Assembly (NCBI GenBank): GCA_003427395.1
Contig: BFEA01000051.1
Coordinates: forward strand, 1,983,116 to 2,026,211
Length of the DNA: 43,096 nt
DNA from: Chara braunii
Taxonomy: Eukaryota; Streptophyta; Charophyceae; Charales; Characeae
Direction of reading: 5' to 3'
Shown: positions 1 to 9,802 of the stretch, one piece after another
Layout: each line of letters opens with the position of its first letter
Numbering within the stretch: position 1 is the first letter of the stretch
Position numbers and translations under genes: made by a program
Notes under the pieces: generated by a model
Told to the model about the DNA's origin: nothing
What the model saw: the letters and a program-made list of their open reading frames with translations, nothing else
Databases searched by the model: none

Positions 1-486
1 CCACAATTCAACCCGGAGTTATCCTGGCAGCATCAGCCAGTTTAGCTTACGAGCACCGGCTCGCCCATTCAGACAAAAACTGACACACAACAGGGGGACT
101 TAGAACCTGTTCTAGGAACAGAAATGGCCAAAACCAGACCGCTGTCCTGAAGTTCTAGTCCCTTTTAAGAAGGAATGTCACAGACCTGAAAAACCACACA
201 AACCTAAAAGCTCAGAGCCAAAAGGCAACTCACAGAACCTAATCTAACCGCGGGGCAATCAACTATCCCTACGACTCCCAATAGCTACTATATCAACCCA
301 TCCTAACTAACATGCTTCCATAAAGGAGAAAGACCAACAAAGCTATCTAAACCGATAGCAACAGAGAACATTGGCACTCCCTCCCCAATCTATCCCTCTG
401 CCTTCCTCCTGCGAAAGAAAAACGAACCGAGCGCCCAGGTTCTTTCACTGCACCATGCCCACAAAACTCTTCCTAATACCTTCCAC
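1..486. other. No gene recognised; flank of LINE relic
   Basis: No convincing reading frame, RNA gene or repeat is visible here. The stretch lies downstream of the minus-strand LINE relic, so it may be that element's 3' untranslated part, but no poly(A) tail is seen to confirm this. Confidence 0.3.
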
Positions 487-1258
487 TTAGGGTGAGACCC
501 TATCCGTCCACAACCAATTCTCCAAGACCAATTTCCTTTCTTCGGATATCTTCGCCCAGGTGCCCCTTATGCACCAGGTTTCCTTAAACCAACATAGCGG
601 CTTGCCATCAGTATTCTGGACCTTCCGACGCCAGTCCGCCTGAATAGCCTGTCTCAGACCTTTCAGGATGGCCGCTCTGGCCTGTTTGTTAGACCACTCT
701 CTGTCATTGAATACCCGATCATTTCTTTCTTGCCATATCACGCAACAGATCACAGCTCTTGCAACCTGTGCCACATATCCCCATCCCTTGGAGAGGGAGA
801 GGTCCTCTGGAATGCCTCCCAAGAGAATCCAGGTCCTTTCCCATGGGAAGGACTTCTCCGTAAATTGATCCCATAAGCGTATCCACCAATTCCATATCCC
901 CATCGAAGCGGGACAATCCCACCACAAATGTGCGGTGGATTCAAATGCCCACTTACATCGAAGACATGTCATATCAATTTCCATTCCATGTCCCACCAAC
1001 CAGACTGCAGATGGGGTAGCCATCATAGATAGTAACCACAAAATCTCTGCCTGGCGTTGGTTAGGAATCAATTTCAATTGTTTCCAGCATTTCAGGAGTT
1101 GAGTCCCAATTTGATTTGGCTCTGATGGCAGGACAGCACTCCATCGTGTTCTTGCAACCACCTGAGGGTCTTTAGATGAAATATTCAGGCTGTACCCCAC
1201 TCTCTGAGTATAGTCCAAAAGACAGTCTCTGGCCAGACCGGCCCATTGCCCGCCATTC
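487..1258 (-). pseudogene. LINE (non-LTR) retrotransposon C-terminal zinc-binding region, relic
   Basis: On the minus strand the frame ending at 487 reads as the C-terminal region that follows reverse transcriptase in plant L1-type LINEs (zf-RVT type). The recognisable core is CLRCKWAFESTAHLWWDCP, a C-x2-C-x7-H-x4-C zinc pattern, followed by Trp-rich IWNWW and, later, CVIWQERNDRVFND. The frame stays open upstream to about 1491, but that part translates A/T homopolymers and a foldback, so only about 257 residues look real. No RT palm or endonuclease is present, so this is a 5'-truncated fragment. The family is recognised from the Cys/His/Trp spacing; the exact clade is not determined. Confidence 0.65.
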
Positions 1259-1413
1259 CCATTTAACTGGGTCTTGCTTTTCTTTTGTCTCAGCTTGATT
1301 TTCCCCAAACAAATAAAAAAAAAAAAAACCAAAAAAAAAAAACCATCCTGACCAGTCCTGTCCCGTCGGGGCCAGTGGGAACAGCTGCTGGGTCTTTCGC
1401 CAGTGTACTTCAC

Positions 1414-1594
1414 GACTATGGGTCTCGCCGCACGGCACACGAAACGAAAACGAAACGAGTGCATCTGCCCACGCAAGGTGGCAAAACACACACTCGTTAC
1501 TATTTATAGCAAACCGACGAACCTGGCCATTTTCTGCCTGCAGATGCACTCGTTTCGCTTTTCCTTTCGTATCCCGTGCGGCGACGCCCTATGG
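1414..1594. repeat. Foldback (MITE-like) element
   Basis: About 45-55 bases at 1414-1467 (ending CGAAACGAGTGCATCTG) are the imperfect reverse complement of 1541-1594 (starting CAGATGCACTCGTTTCG), around a spacer of ~75 bases. No coding capacity. It lies next to the LINE relic and explains the misleading N-terminal part of the open frame there. Confidence 0.55.
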
Positions 1595-1983
1595 CGCTCT
1601 GCTTCTTGCTTTGACTTTTGGCTGGTCCTTCAGGCATCGTCTTCTTGTCCTAGCTCCGTCCTTCTTCTTCGTCCTTTGCAGTGTCTGCATGGTCAGTCTG
1701 TCGCGTACTGCATTCATCATCCTCCCCCATACCCTATAGGCTGTAGGCACTGACGCTAAACTTGAAGGAGCCCCTTCAGATCGGAAACGCTGAGCGCAAA
1801 AACACCCCAGGGGCAGTGGAACCCCATGAGTGTGGATGCCAAGCAGGGAATGAGTTCCAAACGGGTGTGCACTGTGCACATGGGGACGTGCTTTCGGATT
1901 GGGCTATCGGCAGTGTTCTCCTGTCATATGTGACCTGGATACTCTTGTCCATCGTTTCTTTTTCACTTGGCCCCCCGTCCAGG

Positions 1984-2044
<61 letters not shown>

Positions 2045-2116
2045 CTGAACTGGCTCTTTGCGTCGGTCTTTNTCTCTCTCTCTCTCTCTCTTTTCTGAAC
2101 TGGCTCTTTGCGTCGG

Positions 2117-2178
<62 letters not shown>

Positions 2179-2235
2179 GACACACACACCCCACACACAC
2201 ACAGAGACACACACACACATACGCACGCACACACG
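1984..2235. repeat. Compound (TC)n/(CA)n microsatellite with duplicated spacer
   Basis: Three (TC)n tracts are separated by two copies of a short spacer (TTTTCTGAACTGGCTCTTTG, at about 2041 and 2091), then run into (CA)n and related ACAC tracts. Open frames here are low-complexity artefacts on both strands. One N lies in the middle tract. Confidence 0.9.
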
Positions 2236-2504
2236 AGTGTGTGAGAGAAAGAGCTCGGAGCATTCGCGGTGGGTTTGTCTTTTCCTTCCTTTTTGTTTAT
2301 TCTTTTATATGATTCTTTATTTATTTTTGTTTTTTTTATTGCCTTGTTGTCCTTTGCTAATAGAATTTGATGTCACCAGTTGCTGGTCCGAGATTCAATT
2401 TTAACGGTCCTCTTCCGCGAATAGAGCGTGTGGTCAGTGAAGCTATTTTCGGAGCAACTTTCGGGCCCGATACAGTTGAATATTCATGCCTTCTATTCAG
2501 GTGA

Positions 2505-2555
2505 AGGGGTACTATAGGGGTGCTATAGGGGTACCATAGGGGTACTATAGGGTAC
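2505..2555 (+). repeat. 11-bp minisatellite
   Basis: Four tandem 11-base units of AGGGGTACTAT, with single-base variants TGCTAT and TACCAT, then a partial fifth unit. Confidence 0.85.
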
Positions 2556-2603
2556 GAAGCGATAGCCACTCTCTCCGATCATAGGACTGGAAGTCTCTCT
2601 TCG

Positions 2604-3018
2604 TCGCATAGCGACTGCCACGTTGACCTTGTCGCCTAGCGACCGCCAGGTGGGCCTGTGGCTGACTGCCACGTGGAACGAGTCGCCTATAACTTCATTC
2701 TTTTTCGGTCTCGTTCTTAGCAGCGATGGGACTCATGTAGCCTAGCACTTACTTTAGGCTGTCATCTAGGCATGCCAATCAAATTTGGCTGCTGGGTAGC
2801 TCAACCTGTACAATCTCCGTCTTTATAGGTGGTCCTTGCAGCTTGCTGCCATTACAGTAAAAATAAATAAATAAATAAATAAACAAACAAATAAACAAAT
2901 AAAATAATAAATAAAATAATAAATAAAATAATAAATAAGTAAATAAATAAATCAGCCAGAGATCGCTGGCGGGAGGCCTAGGCTAGGCGACTAGGACCAC
3001 GTGGCAGTCGCAGCGCGA
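2604..3018. repeat. Probable foldback element with internal (AAAT)n
   Basis: TCGCATAGCGACTGCCACGT at 2604-2623 is nearly the reverse complement of 2999-3018. A second pair of GTCGCCTAG/CTAGGCGAC blocks lies inside. The centre holds (AAAT)n with AAAC variants, about 2860-2952. The arms are short and imperfect, so the boundaries are approximate. Confidence 0.4.
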
Positions 3019-3079
3019 TGAATGACCGGTACTTCTACTGTTTACGCTACTATAGTTGCAGAATAGCAACGATATTCAT

Positions 3080-3179
3080 GGATTGATTGATTGATTGATT
3101 GATCACTGATTGGTTCAATGGTTGATTTGTTGATTTGTTGATTGGTTGGTTGGTTGATTGGTTGATTGGTTGATTGACA
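3080..3179. repeat. (GATT)n simple repeat
   Basis: Degenerate tetranucleotide tract GATT/GGTT. A minus-strand frame through it is repeat-derived. Confidence 0.85.
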
Positions 3180-3367
3180 GGTGTCAGGTAGTTTTTGTGA
3201 ATTCCTTGGGGTCCTTCGACGATTCCCAAAACCGTACATTAGTGCGGGGAAAACGGTAAAAAGCTTAAAAAAAATAAAAATAATAATAATAAATCCTCCG
3301 TCCTCATCAGAAAGGCGTTTCTTTTTTTGGGAAACTACACTGGAGAAAGAGTTTGAAAATACACTTT

Positions 3368-3507
3368 GGGGAAAAAAAACAGTTAAAAAAATTGCACTCC
3401 TGGCAGCGTATACACAAGTTAGCGTTTTGGTCAGGTAGGGTTGCTTGGGGGTGTGTGTTATGTTCGAGGGAATGCCTGCAGTGTAATTGCAAACTGTTTT
3501 GCCCGGG
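3368..3507. repeat. Foldback element, family A (diverged copy)
   Basis: An arm containing CAGTTAAAAAAATTGCACTCCTGGCAG pairs imperfectly with TGCCTGCAGTGTAATTGCAAACTG at about 3473-3498. The inner sequence (GTCAGGTAGGGTTGC, then GTGTTATGTTCGAGG) resembles the middle of the family A copies at 5483 and 12932. Confidence 0.45.
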
Positions 3508-4212
3508 TATAGAATGGAAAATAACCGATCGAAGCGGAGTTAAAGTAATTGTGCGCCGTAGAAACATGGTCTTTATTACTTGTACTGATAAGCTAGGGGA
3601 GCCTTCGACGCAGGCCCACTCCCACTTATTGGGGATGCTCTTATCACCCCGTTAAGTGGAAACCGGCAGCGAAGTTTCATATTAAACAAAAAAAAAAAAA
3701 AAAAAAAAGAAAGGGGGAGCCCCTCCCACATAAGCAAAATATGTGACCTTGATAAAGAAAAAACAAAAAAAAAGGTGACCCGCTCTCACATAAGCAAAAT
3801 CTGTGACTTCGAATCTTCGATCACCCCCTGGCATGTGTGGCAATCCACTTTTTTTTTTTTTTTTTTTTTTCTGGTAATCAATCGGGATCTTCACATAGTC
3901 CGTCATATACTTGGATGCAACCATCGCAACCTTTTCTCTTTTTTTTTTTTTTTTTCCCCTCCCTATTCTTAATTAATTCTACGCTCTCTGGTTCGATTTT
4001 CATCACCCCATTATAACCCTTGATTTAATGAAAAGCCGAGCCCGCCTTTGTCCAGCATCCCGCTTAAAGTTTGCTTTTATCTGCTCCTTGTACCCACCCC
4101 AGTGGCAGAGGATCCACACACCCATGAACCTCCCATTTTTGTTTGGTAATTATTTGTAGTCGTCAAGAGGATAACCTGTGAACTGACTGCAGCAGCGCAT
4201 GTTTTCGGGAAG

Positions 4213-4216
<4 letters not shown>
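3508..4216. other. Non-coding, homopolymer-rich stretch
   Basis: Holds an A20 run near 3690 and T runs near 3850 and 3940. A short direct repeat with core CACATAAGCAAAATNTGTGAC occurs at about 3729 and 3789. No gene supported. Confidence 0.5.
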
Positions 4217-4269
<53 letters not shown>

Positions 4270-4650
4270 CTCTCTCTCGCTGTCGCTCTCTCTCTCTCTT
4301 TTTTTTTCATGGTCGAATCAATATATGGGGGTGTGTTTATGAATGGGAAGAACTAGTCGAAGGAGGGCCCGGAGAGGACGGGACCACAGAAGAGGGGGAA
4401 GGGAGGAGGGAAAGGAGGAGATGGGAAAAGGGTGGGTGGGGGGGGGAGGGTGGAAGAGAGGGAGGGTGGAAGAGAGGGAGGGGAGGAGGAGGGAAAGAAG
4501 GGGGAAAGGGAGAAGGGAGAAGGGAGAAGGGAGAGGGGAGAGGGGGAGTAGAAAGGGGAGGGGGAGAAGAAAGGGGAGGGGGAGAAGGGGGAGGGCCAGG
4601 AGTTTGAGGGGAAAAAGGGGAGGGGTTGGGGGAAGATGAGGGCCCTGAGG
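4217..4650. repeat. (TC)n tract followed by purine-rich (GGGA/GAGG)n tract
   Basis: About 80 bases of (TC)n are followed by roughly 300 bases that are almost pure G and A on the plus strand. Frames translating as Pro/Ser/Leu or Gly/Arg/Glu repeats are artefacts. Long polypurine/polypyrimidine tracts of this kind can form triplex DNA. Confidence 0.85.
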
Positions 4651-5482
4651 GGGAATGCCAAGTACGACAGGAGCTCGGGATAGGAGACAACGAGGTTTAG
4701 AATTCTTCCTTTGGATAGGAAAATTTTTGATTAATGCTGAGTAATTGGCGGTCAAGTGAACCTGGACCTGTATCAGCGCTGAGGGCCGTTCAGTGTGAAC
4801 GGGACAGTCTAATATATACATTTGGCTTAGCTTCGACTTTCTGAAGCCAACCGCAAAAACAACAGGTTGGGAGAAAAGTGTGTTGACCAATGTTTTGACC
4901 AGGCAATCCAGGTCCAGGTTCAGTTGACCAATCTGACGATCGATTTTTTCACCCCCCCGATACGATATCTGAACCATCCAACAGTGCGACGGATAAAATA
5001 AAAAAATAAAAAAACAGTGCGACGGATAGCCTGCAGATGCGTTTACCCAAAAAAAAAAAAAAAAAAAAAAAAGACGAAGACGCTCATGTTGATTGATTAT
5101 TTGTACACTGCCCTGACGAACAGTTACACAAAGTTGGACCTCGAGCCCCACGGAGTCGCTGACTAAAACACAGACGCCCCTTTTTCCTGCATCTCTGCAT
5201 AAAGCACGTCCAGATTCAGCATCTCAGTCCAATCCTTCGTGCTACTAGTGGGACCTCGGCCCAGGGAGTCGCTACCTACTGCCACTGAAATCCCCCATTC
5301 TCTTCTTCCCCCTTTTTTGGGGTATAAACTACTAGGAGTCAGTCATGGTTCGAGTTTCACAATTACTCGATTTATGATTGTCATCCTTGCGCAGGGTCCA
5401 TTTGCTAACGCCCTAAGGGTGCTTGTGCTCCACTGCAGTTCTTGAAGGACATTCCTCAAAAAAGAAAAGGGGTAACTTCGAG
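4651..5482. other. Non-coding stretch, nothing recognised
   Basis: Contains an A22 run near 5050 and a short motif (AGTGGGACCTCGGCCC near 5247) resembling an arm of the family B foldbacks. No coding frame or RNA gene supported. Confidence 0.4.
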
Positions 5483-5642
5483 GCGCAGTCACGAAAACAG
5501 TTTGTAATTGCACTTCAGGCAATCCCGCGAATACAACACACCCCCACGCGACCCCACCGGACCCGAAACGTAGGTCAAATACATTCAGCATTACCGGCCC
5601 TTTTGCCTCAAGTGCAATTACAAACTCAATCCCTGACTGCGC
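5483..5642. repeat. Foldback (MITE-like) element, family A
   Basis: The left arm begins GCGCAGTCACGAAAACAGTT and continues TGTAATTGCACTTCAGGCA. The right arm TGCCTCAAGTGCAATTACA...GACTGCGC is its reverse complement with few mismatches, giving arms of about 40 bases around ~80 bases of unique sequence. No coding capacity. Confidence 0.7.
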
Positions 5643-5881
5643 AGTAGTTTTCTCAAAAAAAAAAGAAAGAAAAAAAAAAAAAAGTGCAGGCTCCACTGGC
5701 GTTTTTTCACTTTTACCCTTCTGGGATTCGCCTGGATTGGCTGAAATGTCACTGACATTTCCCTGAAAGCCCGATAGATGAGAACAGCAAAAGTCAGAAC
5801 GAGGCCTGACCAGACGCCCGTGCACACAGAGAAATGCACAAAGAATCTTCGAAATTTAATTCTCCTCTGTTCTCCACATTC

Positions 5882-6048
5882 CGGTTAGCGAAAGTGGCGG
5901 TGAAAGAGGGAATGTGGAACGGGCGGTGGTCATTGGGGTGTGGAATGTACTNGGACCTGTAACGTCTATTTTTTGTGCTTAACGTGCTCGTCACTCTTCT
6001 TGATTTGAGTTGACTTACTCTGTTGTGAGTTTGCAATCATACTATACT
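5882..6048 (+). repeat. Left 167-bp direct repeat of Penelope-like element
   Basis: This block, from CGGTTAGCGAAAG to CATACTATACT, is repeated at 9436-9602 with no mismatch except one N here. Flanking bases differ on both sides, so the ends are sharp. It lies 209 bases upstream of ORF1. Penelope-like elements often carry such direct repeats (pseudo-LTRs). It does not start TG or end CA like a true LTR. Confidence 0.85.
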
Positions 6049-6257
6049 GTGTAAAGCGCGGGTGAACTATCTTGGTAGGAGTTCATCTTGGAGTCCTCCT
6101 ACCGAGATAAGTGAGCTCGATATTTCATTGTACGAGTGCTGGAATTTTCACCGAAAGTTACGGATGTGTGAAGTTGTCGTACCAGCTGTTGGATTACAGT
6201 GCGTTGGAGCGACTATCGTGTTCAGGTCGCTACTCGGAGGTTCATTGACGTCGAAGA

Positions 6258-6665
6258 ATGGCGGGATACGGCGAGCATCGCGATTACGGCGGGAACTATC
6301 GCAGTTCTGGACGAGGAGACCGAGGGAGTTACGAGCGTGAGGAAAGTGCTGGTGGTGGGAGTGATAGGGTATATGACCGAGGGAGCTATGACAGGGGGCC
6401 GCGGCGGGGTCCGCCGACTTGTTATAATTGCGGTGAACCTGGTCATTACGCGAACCAATGTCCCCAGCTGCGCCGTCAACCTAGTGCGCATCCTTTTAAT
6501 ACGTCCGGTACGAAGGAACCGCGGAAGAGGAACAAATCGTTGAAAGGTAGGAACGAGAGGGCGAGGGCGGGAAATCACGAGGAGAATAGTCAACGTACTA
6601 TTGCTCCATTACGTTTCCGTACACACGAGGGCGAGGACTGCGACTCGATCTTTTTGAGATTTTGA
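6258..6665 (+). CDS. ORF1 of Penelope-like element: RGG/zinc-knuckle protein
   Basis: A 135-residue ORF from ATG at 6258. The N-terminal ~50 residues are rich in Gly, Arg, Ser, Tyr and Asp (RGD/RGS/DRG motifs) like RNA-binding RGG segments. Then comes a canonical CCHC zinc knuckle, CYNCGEPGHYANQC (C-x2-C-x4-H-x4-C), and a basic tail (KEPRKRNKSLKGRNERARAG). A likely role is binding element RNA, as in retroviral or retrotransposon nucleocapsids. It sits directly upstream of the RT frame, which overlaps it in the -1 register from 6590. Because no ATG-led start serves the RT, ORF1 and RT may be made together by frameshifting. I do not know a zinc-knuckle ORF1 as a standard part of Penelope-like elements. 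Confidence 0.7.
   Translation: MAGYGEHRDYGGNYRSSGRGDRGSYEREESAGGGSDRVYDRGSYDRGPRRGPPTCYNCGEPGHYANQCPQLRRQPSAHPFNTSGTKEPRKRNKSLKGRNERARAGNHEENSQRTIAPLRFRTHEGEDCDSIFLRF
6587..6665 (+). promoter_or_regulatory. Possible -1 frameshift overlap between ORF1 and RT
   Basis: ORF1 ends at TGA 6663-6665. The RT frame opens after TAG 6587-6589 and lacks an ATG in the overlap. A T-run (ATCTTTTTGAGATTTTGA) lies at the 3' end of the overlap. A textbook X-XXY-YYZ slippery heptamer in the zero frame is not present, so internal initiation at TTG or unusual slippage are alternatives. Confidence 0.35.
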
Positions 6666-8899
6666 AGGAACAGGGTTCTGCCGGTAGGCTGAGTTTCAAC
6701 ATTTATTCTAGTGGGGGTAATATCTGGCAGACGACCTGGAAGGCGATCTCGAAGGCCTTCGGTAGTACAAAACTAACCCTGGGATCTGAGACACGCACAC
6801 TTAAGCATTGCAAAGCATGGCTCGAGGGAGGAGGGCGATTTGCGGTGGAATATTTAGTCCAATGGAAGCCACAGTGTCGTTATCTGAAGGACACACTGAC
6901 ACGGCTGTTGAGGCAACCGAATTCTTTGACTAACTTATACAAATGGGGCATGCGATCTTTGTTGCGTCTGTATAATGCGGCCAAGGACTTCACGCGGAAA
7001 TCCACTAGGAAATATCTCCGTCGTCTGATAGCTCGTGTGTTCTTGAGGAAATTTGACCTTAGTCTTAGTGCTGACCTACTTATCAAGATTAAGTTCGATG
7101 ATAGACTGAGGTTGTGTGAGCTTCGTAAGGTGGTTAATGATCTGCTAATGACGTGTGATCTGCCTACTTGTTTTTTGGGACGTGCACGAAAGAAGGCTCG
7201 TATTGTCTGGCAGAAGAACCAGACAGTGGGTGAGCTTTTGCACAATCATCGAGCGTTCGCAGCTCGACCGGTGCTGACCTGCAGTTGTGCAGGCCTACCC
7301 TATCCCAGAGTGGATGGGCATGTGCAGTTCCGATTGAATAAGGATATGGTAGATAACCCGCTGTTAGCAAACGCTAGGAATATCCCCAAGGTCAGTATTA
7401 CGAACCGAGTGAAGTTGTTGAGTGACGAAATTCGTGTTGGGTTTCAATCGTGGAGGAATTTGCAAGGGGTATTACCCACTGTCTCCGAGGGGATGTTGGC
7501 TGAATGTTTTATGGACTGTAAGGCTCAATCGTATTCCGAACTTTCAGTTGACGAAGTCCACGCGGCGAAGAAGCGCTTTGATGGCCTAGTACTTACCCCG
7601 CTGGATCGCAATCCTGGGGAGACTGTGGTCATGTGCCCGATGATTTACTATCAGGCAATGATAAGTACGTTCGTCTTGAATCCCGGCTACACCATCATGC
7701 AGGTGAATGAGGGAGTGGTCCTGAGAGAGTTACGGGAAGATGTTAACGCCGCTGGACTTCGGAAATTTGCGAAATGGGAGGGAAAGGGGCGGATCGGGTC
7801 TGCGTATGTTATTCCAAAACATAAGGACTTGACTCGTTATCGCCCGATCTGCCCCACGTACCTGGAACCAATGGTGCGTACGGGGAGAGTGGTAGCAAGG
7901 GGACTCAATTTCCTGCTGGGTAGGCTCCCGCGGGGCAGTCACTTCAATCTTCCTGCGGTATCTCAACTGACATCCGCGCTCGGACGTATCAACTCAAGTA
8001 TTAATCAGCGTCGACGGGTCCCTGATGTGAAGGCTACGTCCTATGATATTAAGGACATGTTTAGCCGGTTACCACATCAGGAGATCCTGAGATCGTTGTC
8101 GTGGTTATTGGATTTTCATAAGATGAAGGGGCGCAGCTTTGTCAGAGTGAATACGAGAGGGAAGGGGAGTTCTTTCGGAAGAACAACGGGTGCTGATCAC
8201 TGGAGGTTACTTTTGCTTGATGAAGTCTTCGAGTTTGTACGAATCGAATTGCAGCACACCTACACCTTCGCGACCAGCGTCTTGCTCAGAAAGGATGTAG
8301 GGATCCCCATGGGGAAGACTACGAGTCCCCCATTGGCTTGTACCTTATGCGCTTTTTTCGAATGCATGTTTTTGCGGAGCTTGGGGAAGTACGGTAGGCA
8401 GGTTTTTGGTATCCGCCTCGTTGATGATGTAATCCTGGTAACGGTGTCGTTGTCAGGGGAAAGATTGGAGTGGATCATGTCGAGGTTTTCTGAATGCTAC
8501 CCAAGGAGCCTGTGCCTGAAACGAACAGATGATGGCACAGGCGTACTTGATTTCCTGGGGTGCATGGTGAGGTGCAGTAACTCATACCCCTATTTGGGAT
8601 GTGTGCAGATGTCCAGGAACGAGGAGAGTATGTGGTCTACGGGGGAATTGGAATTTCAGTGCGGTCAGTCCTTTTATTCGTGGGGAAGCAAACAGCAGAA
8701 AAGCGCCACGATCAGTAGTTACTTGCACCGGATTGACCAAAACACTTCAATTCGAAGTGAGATTCCAGGCAGGGTACTATCACTGAAGCGAGAACTTAGG
8801 ATGAGAGACTTTCCCATGATTTTTTTCGGTAACGTTCTGCGGAGATTCGCCTTTCGGAGAGATGAGGTTTGGAAACGCACTGTGGAATTGTTGGAGTGA
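6590..8899 (+). CDS. Penelope-like reverse transcriptase (ORF2)
   Basis: The frame is open from 6590, just after a TAG at 6587-6589. It overlaps ORF1 by 76 bases in the -1 register and begins with no ATG; the first start-like codon is TTG at 6662. About 769 codons. RT palm motifs are in order: RYRPICPTYLEP (template-binding region), SYDIKDMFSRLP with the first catalytic Asp (codon 8045-8047), VGIPMGKTTSPPLACTL (motif B), and FGIRLVDDVILV with the Asp pair at 8423-8428, then VLDFLGCMV (motifs D/E). The I/VPMG box and the xVDD form fit Penelope-like RTs better than LTR or LINE RTs. A Cys-containing stretch CSCAGLPYPRVDGHVQFR lies before the palm. No GIY-YIG endonuclease is seen, so this resembles endonuclease-lacking members. 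No internal stop occurs over 2.3 kb, so the copy looks young. Family assignment is by motif reading only. Confidence 0.75.
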   Translation, partial: STYYCSITFPYTRGRGLRLDLFEILKEQGSAGRLSFNIYSSGGNIWQTTWKAISKAFGSTKLTLGSETRTLKHCKAWLEGGGRFAVEYLVQWKPQCRYLKDTLTRLLRQPNSLTNLYKWGMRSLLRLYNAAKDFTRKSTRKYLRRLIARVFLRKFDLSLSADLLIKIKFDDRLRLCELRKVVNDLLMTCDLPTCFLGRARKKARIVWQKNQTVGELLHNHRAFAARPVLTCSCAGLPYPRVDGHVQFRLNKDMVDNPLLANARNIPKVSITNRVKLLSDEIRVGFQSWRNLQGVLPTVSEGMLAECFMDCKAQSYSELSVDEVHAAKKRFDGLVLTPLDRNPGETVVMCPMIYYQAMISTFVLNPGYTIMQVNEGVVLRELREDVNAAGLRKFAKWEGKGRIGSAYVIPKHKDLTRYRPICPTYLEPMVRTGRVVARGLNFLLGRLPRGSHFNLPAVSQLTSALGRINSSINQRRRVPDVKATSYDIKDMFSRLPHQEILRSLSWLLDFHKMKGRSFVRVNTRGKGSSFGRTTGADHWRLLLLDEVFEFVRIELQHTYTFATSVLLRKDVGIPMGKTTSPPLACTLCAFFECMFLRSLGKYGRQVFGIRLVDDVILVTVSLSGERLEWIMSRFSECYPRSLCLKRTDDGTGVLDFLGCMVRCSNSYPYLGCVQMSRNEESMWSTGELEFQCGQSFYSWGSKQQKSATISSYLHRIDQNTSIRSEIPGRVLSLKRELRMRDFPMIFFGNVLRRFAFRRDEVWKRTVELLE

Positions 8900-9435
8900 A
8901 TAACGGCATGGTAGGACTAGATTAGTGGTGCTTGCGCATATCGTTGCTGATGGATGATGTTTTGTGGTAGATGTACTTTGTTCACAAAATCAAGAATCGG
9001 ATAGTGTCATTGTGCTTGTGTCCTATTTTCTGTGTTTTTTGGCTTTTTTGTTCTTTTTTGGTTCGTTGTGGTACGTTTGAACAGGTCAGGTACGTAATGT
9101 ACACGATGATAGGACTAGTATCTGTTGGATGGAGTTTTTCGTCAGGTAATGCAGATGGTGCTAGATCGGGTGGCATGATCAAACAGGGCTGCTATCCGTT
9201 ATGAGTGTCTGTGTAGTGTTAGCAGGGAGGTTCCGCCAGAGGCCGGTACGGCCCTGGTGCCCGGTTCCTCTAAGTTTCGGAATGGACGGACTTAGCCCGG
9301 ACACTGCGGGAGCATTTTTTGCTGTAGCTATCTGGCACACCTGACTAGCGACCGGTGATTTTTGGACCTATAAGTACGTTCTGTGCGATTAGTTAGGCCT
9401 CTTACGGTGCTTTCACCTTCCGCCGACGCCAATCT
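8900..9435 (+). other. 3' non-coding part of Penelope-like element
   Basis: No reading frame of note. The segment links the RT stop codon to the right-hand direct repeat and contains the TATA/initiator-like module at 9369-9393. Confidence 0.5.
9369..9393 (+). promoter_or_regulatory. TATA plus initiator-like module (Penelope-like element)
   Basis: TATAA at 9369-9373, 7 bases, then CTGTGCGATTAGT at 9381-9393. The same TATAA-N7-CTGTGCGATTAGT arrangement occurs in the Gypsy 5' LTR at 20151-20175, and a diverged form in the old inverted LTR. It lies 42 bases upstream of the right direct repeat, where it could start transcription of a following tandem copy. Confidence 0.6.
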
Positions 9436-9602
9436 CGGTTAGCGAAAGTGGCGGTGAAAGAGGGAATGTGGAACGGGCGGTGGTCATTGGGGTGTGGAAT
9501 GTACTTGGACCTGTAACGTCTATTTTTTGTGCTTAACGTGCTCGTCACTCTTCTTGATTTGAGTTGACTTACTCTGTTGTGAGTTTGCAATCATACTATA
9601 CT
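9436..9602 (+). repeat. Right 167-bp direct repeat of Penelope-like element
   Basis: Identical to 5882-6048 (the single N there is T here). It ends at CATACTATACT and is followed within a few bases by sequencing-adapter sequence, so what lies beyond in the genome is uncertain. Confidence 0.85.
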
Positions 9603-9606
9603 ATAC

Positions 9607-9644
9607 CTGTCTCTTATACACATCTAGATGTGTATAAGAGACAG
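9607..9644. other. Nextera mate-pair junction adapter (assembly artefact)
   Basis: CTGTCTCTTATACACATCT at 9607-9625 is followed at once by its exact reverse complement at 9626-9644. This is the Tn5 mosaic-end junction used in Nextera mate-pair libraries. The same 9 bases, ATACTATAC, flank it on both sides (9598-9606 and 9645-9653). It is not biological, and the sequences either side may not be neighbours in the genome. Confidence 0.97.
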
Positions 9645-9683
9645 ATACTATACTGGGTTCTGGTCGTGATTGAGAGTACCTTC

Positions 9684-9802
9684 TTTAGGCGGGTTTCAGG
9701 CCGTACATAGGCCGTGCTGCGTGTCAATTACGAATGGGAGCCTCACAAAGGCACTGGCACCAACCCCCCGGATTTAGGCGGGTTTCAGGCCGTACATAGG
9801 CC
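9684..9802 (+). repeat. Pair of 30-bp direct repeats
   Basis: A 30-base block beginning TTTAGGCGGGTTTCAGGCCG occurs at 9684-9713 and again at 9773-9802, 89 bases apart, without mismatch. The function is unknown. Confidence 0.85.

Noticed and set aside
1762-2404. Open frames of Ser/Leu, Arg/Glu or Thr/His repeats
   Set aside because: Translation of (TC)n and (CA)n microsatellites.
4266-5151. Pro/Ser/Leu-rich minus-strand frame and Gly/Arg/Glu-rich plus-strand frames
   Set aside because: They translate a polypurine tract and homopolymers; no domain is visible.
5882-6048. Hammerhead ribozyme expected in Penelope-like direct repeats
   Set aside because: No CTGATGA core on either strand of the 167-bp repeat.
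9655-9802. Telomeric repeats (TTTAGGG-like) next to the Penelope-like element
   Set aside because: Only isolated TTTAGGC phrases occur; there is no tandem telomeric array.
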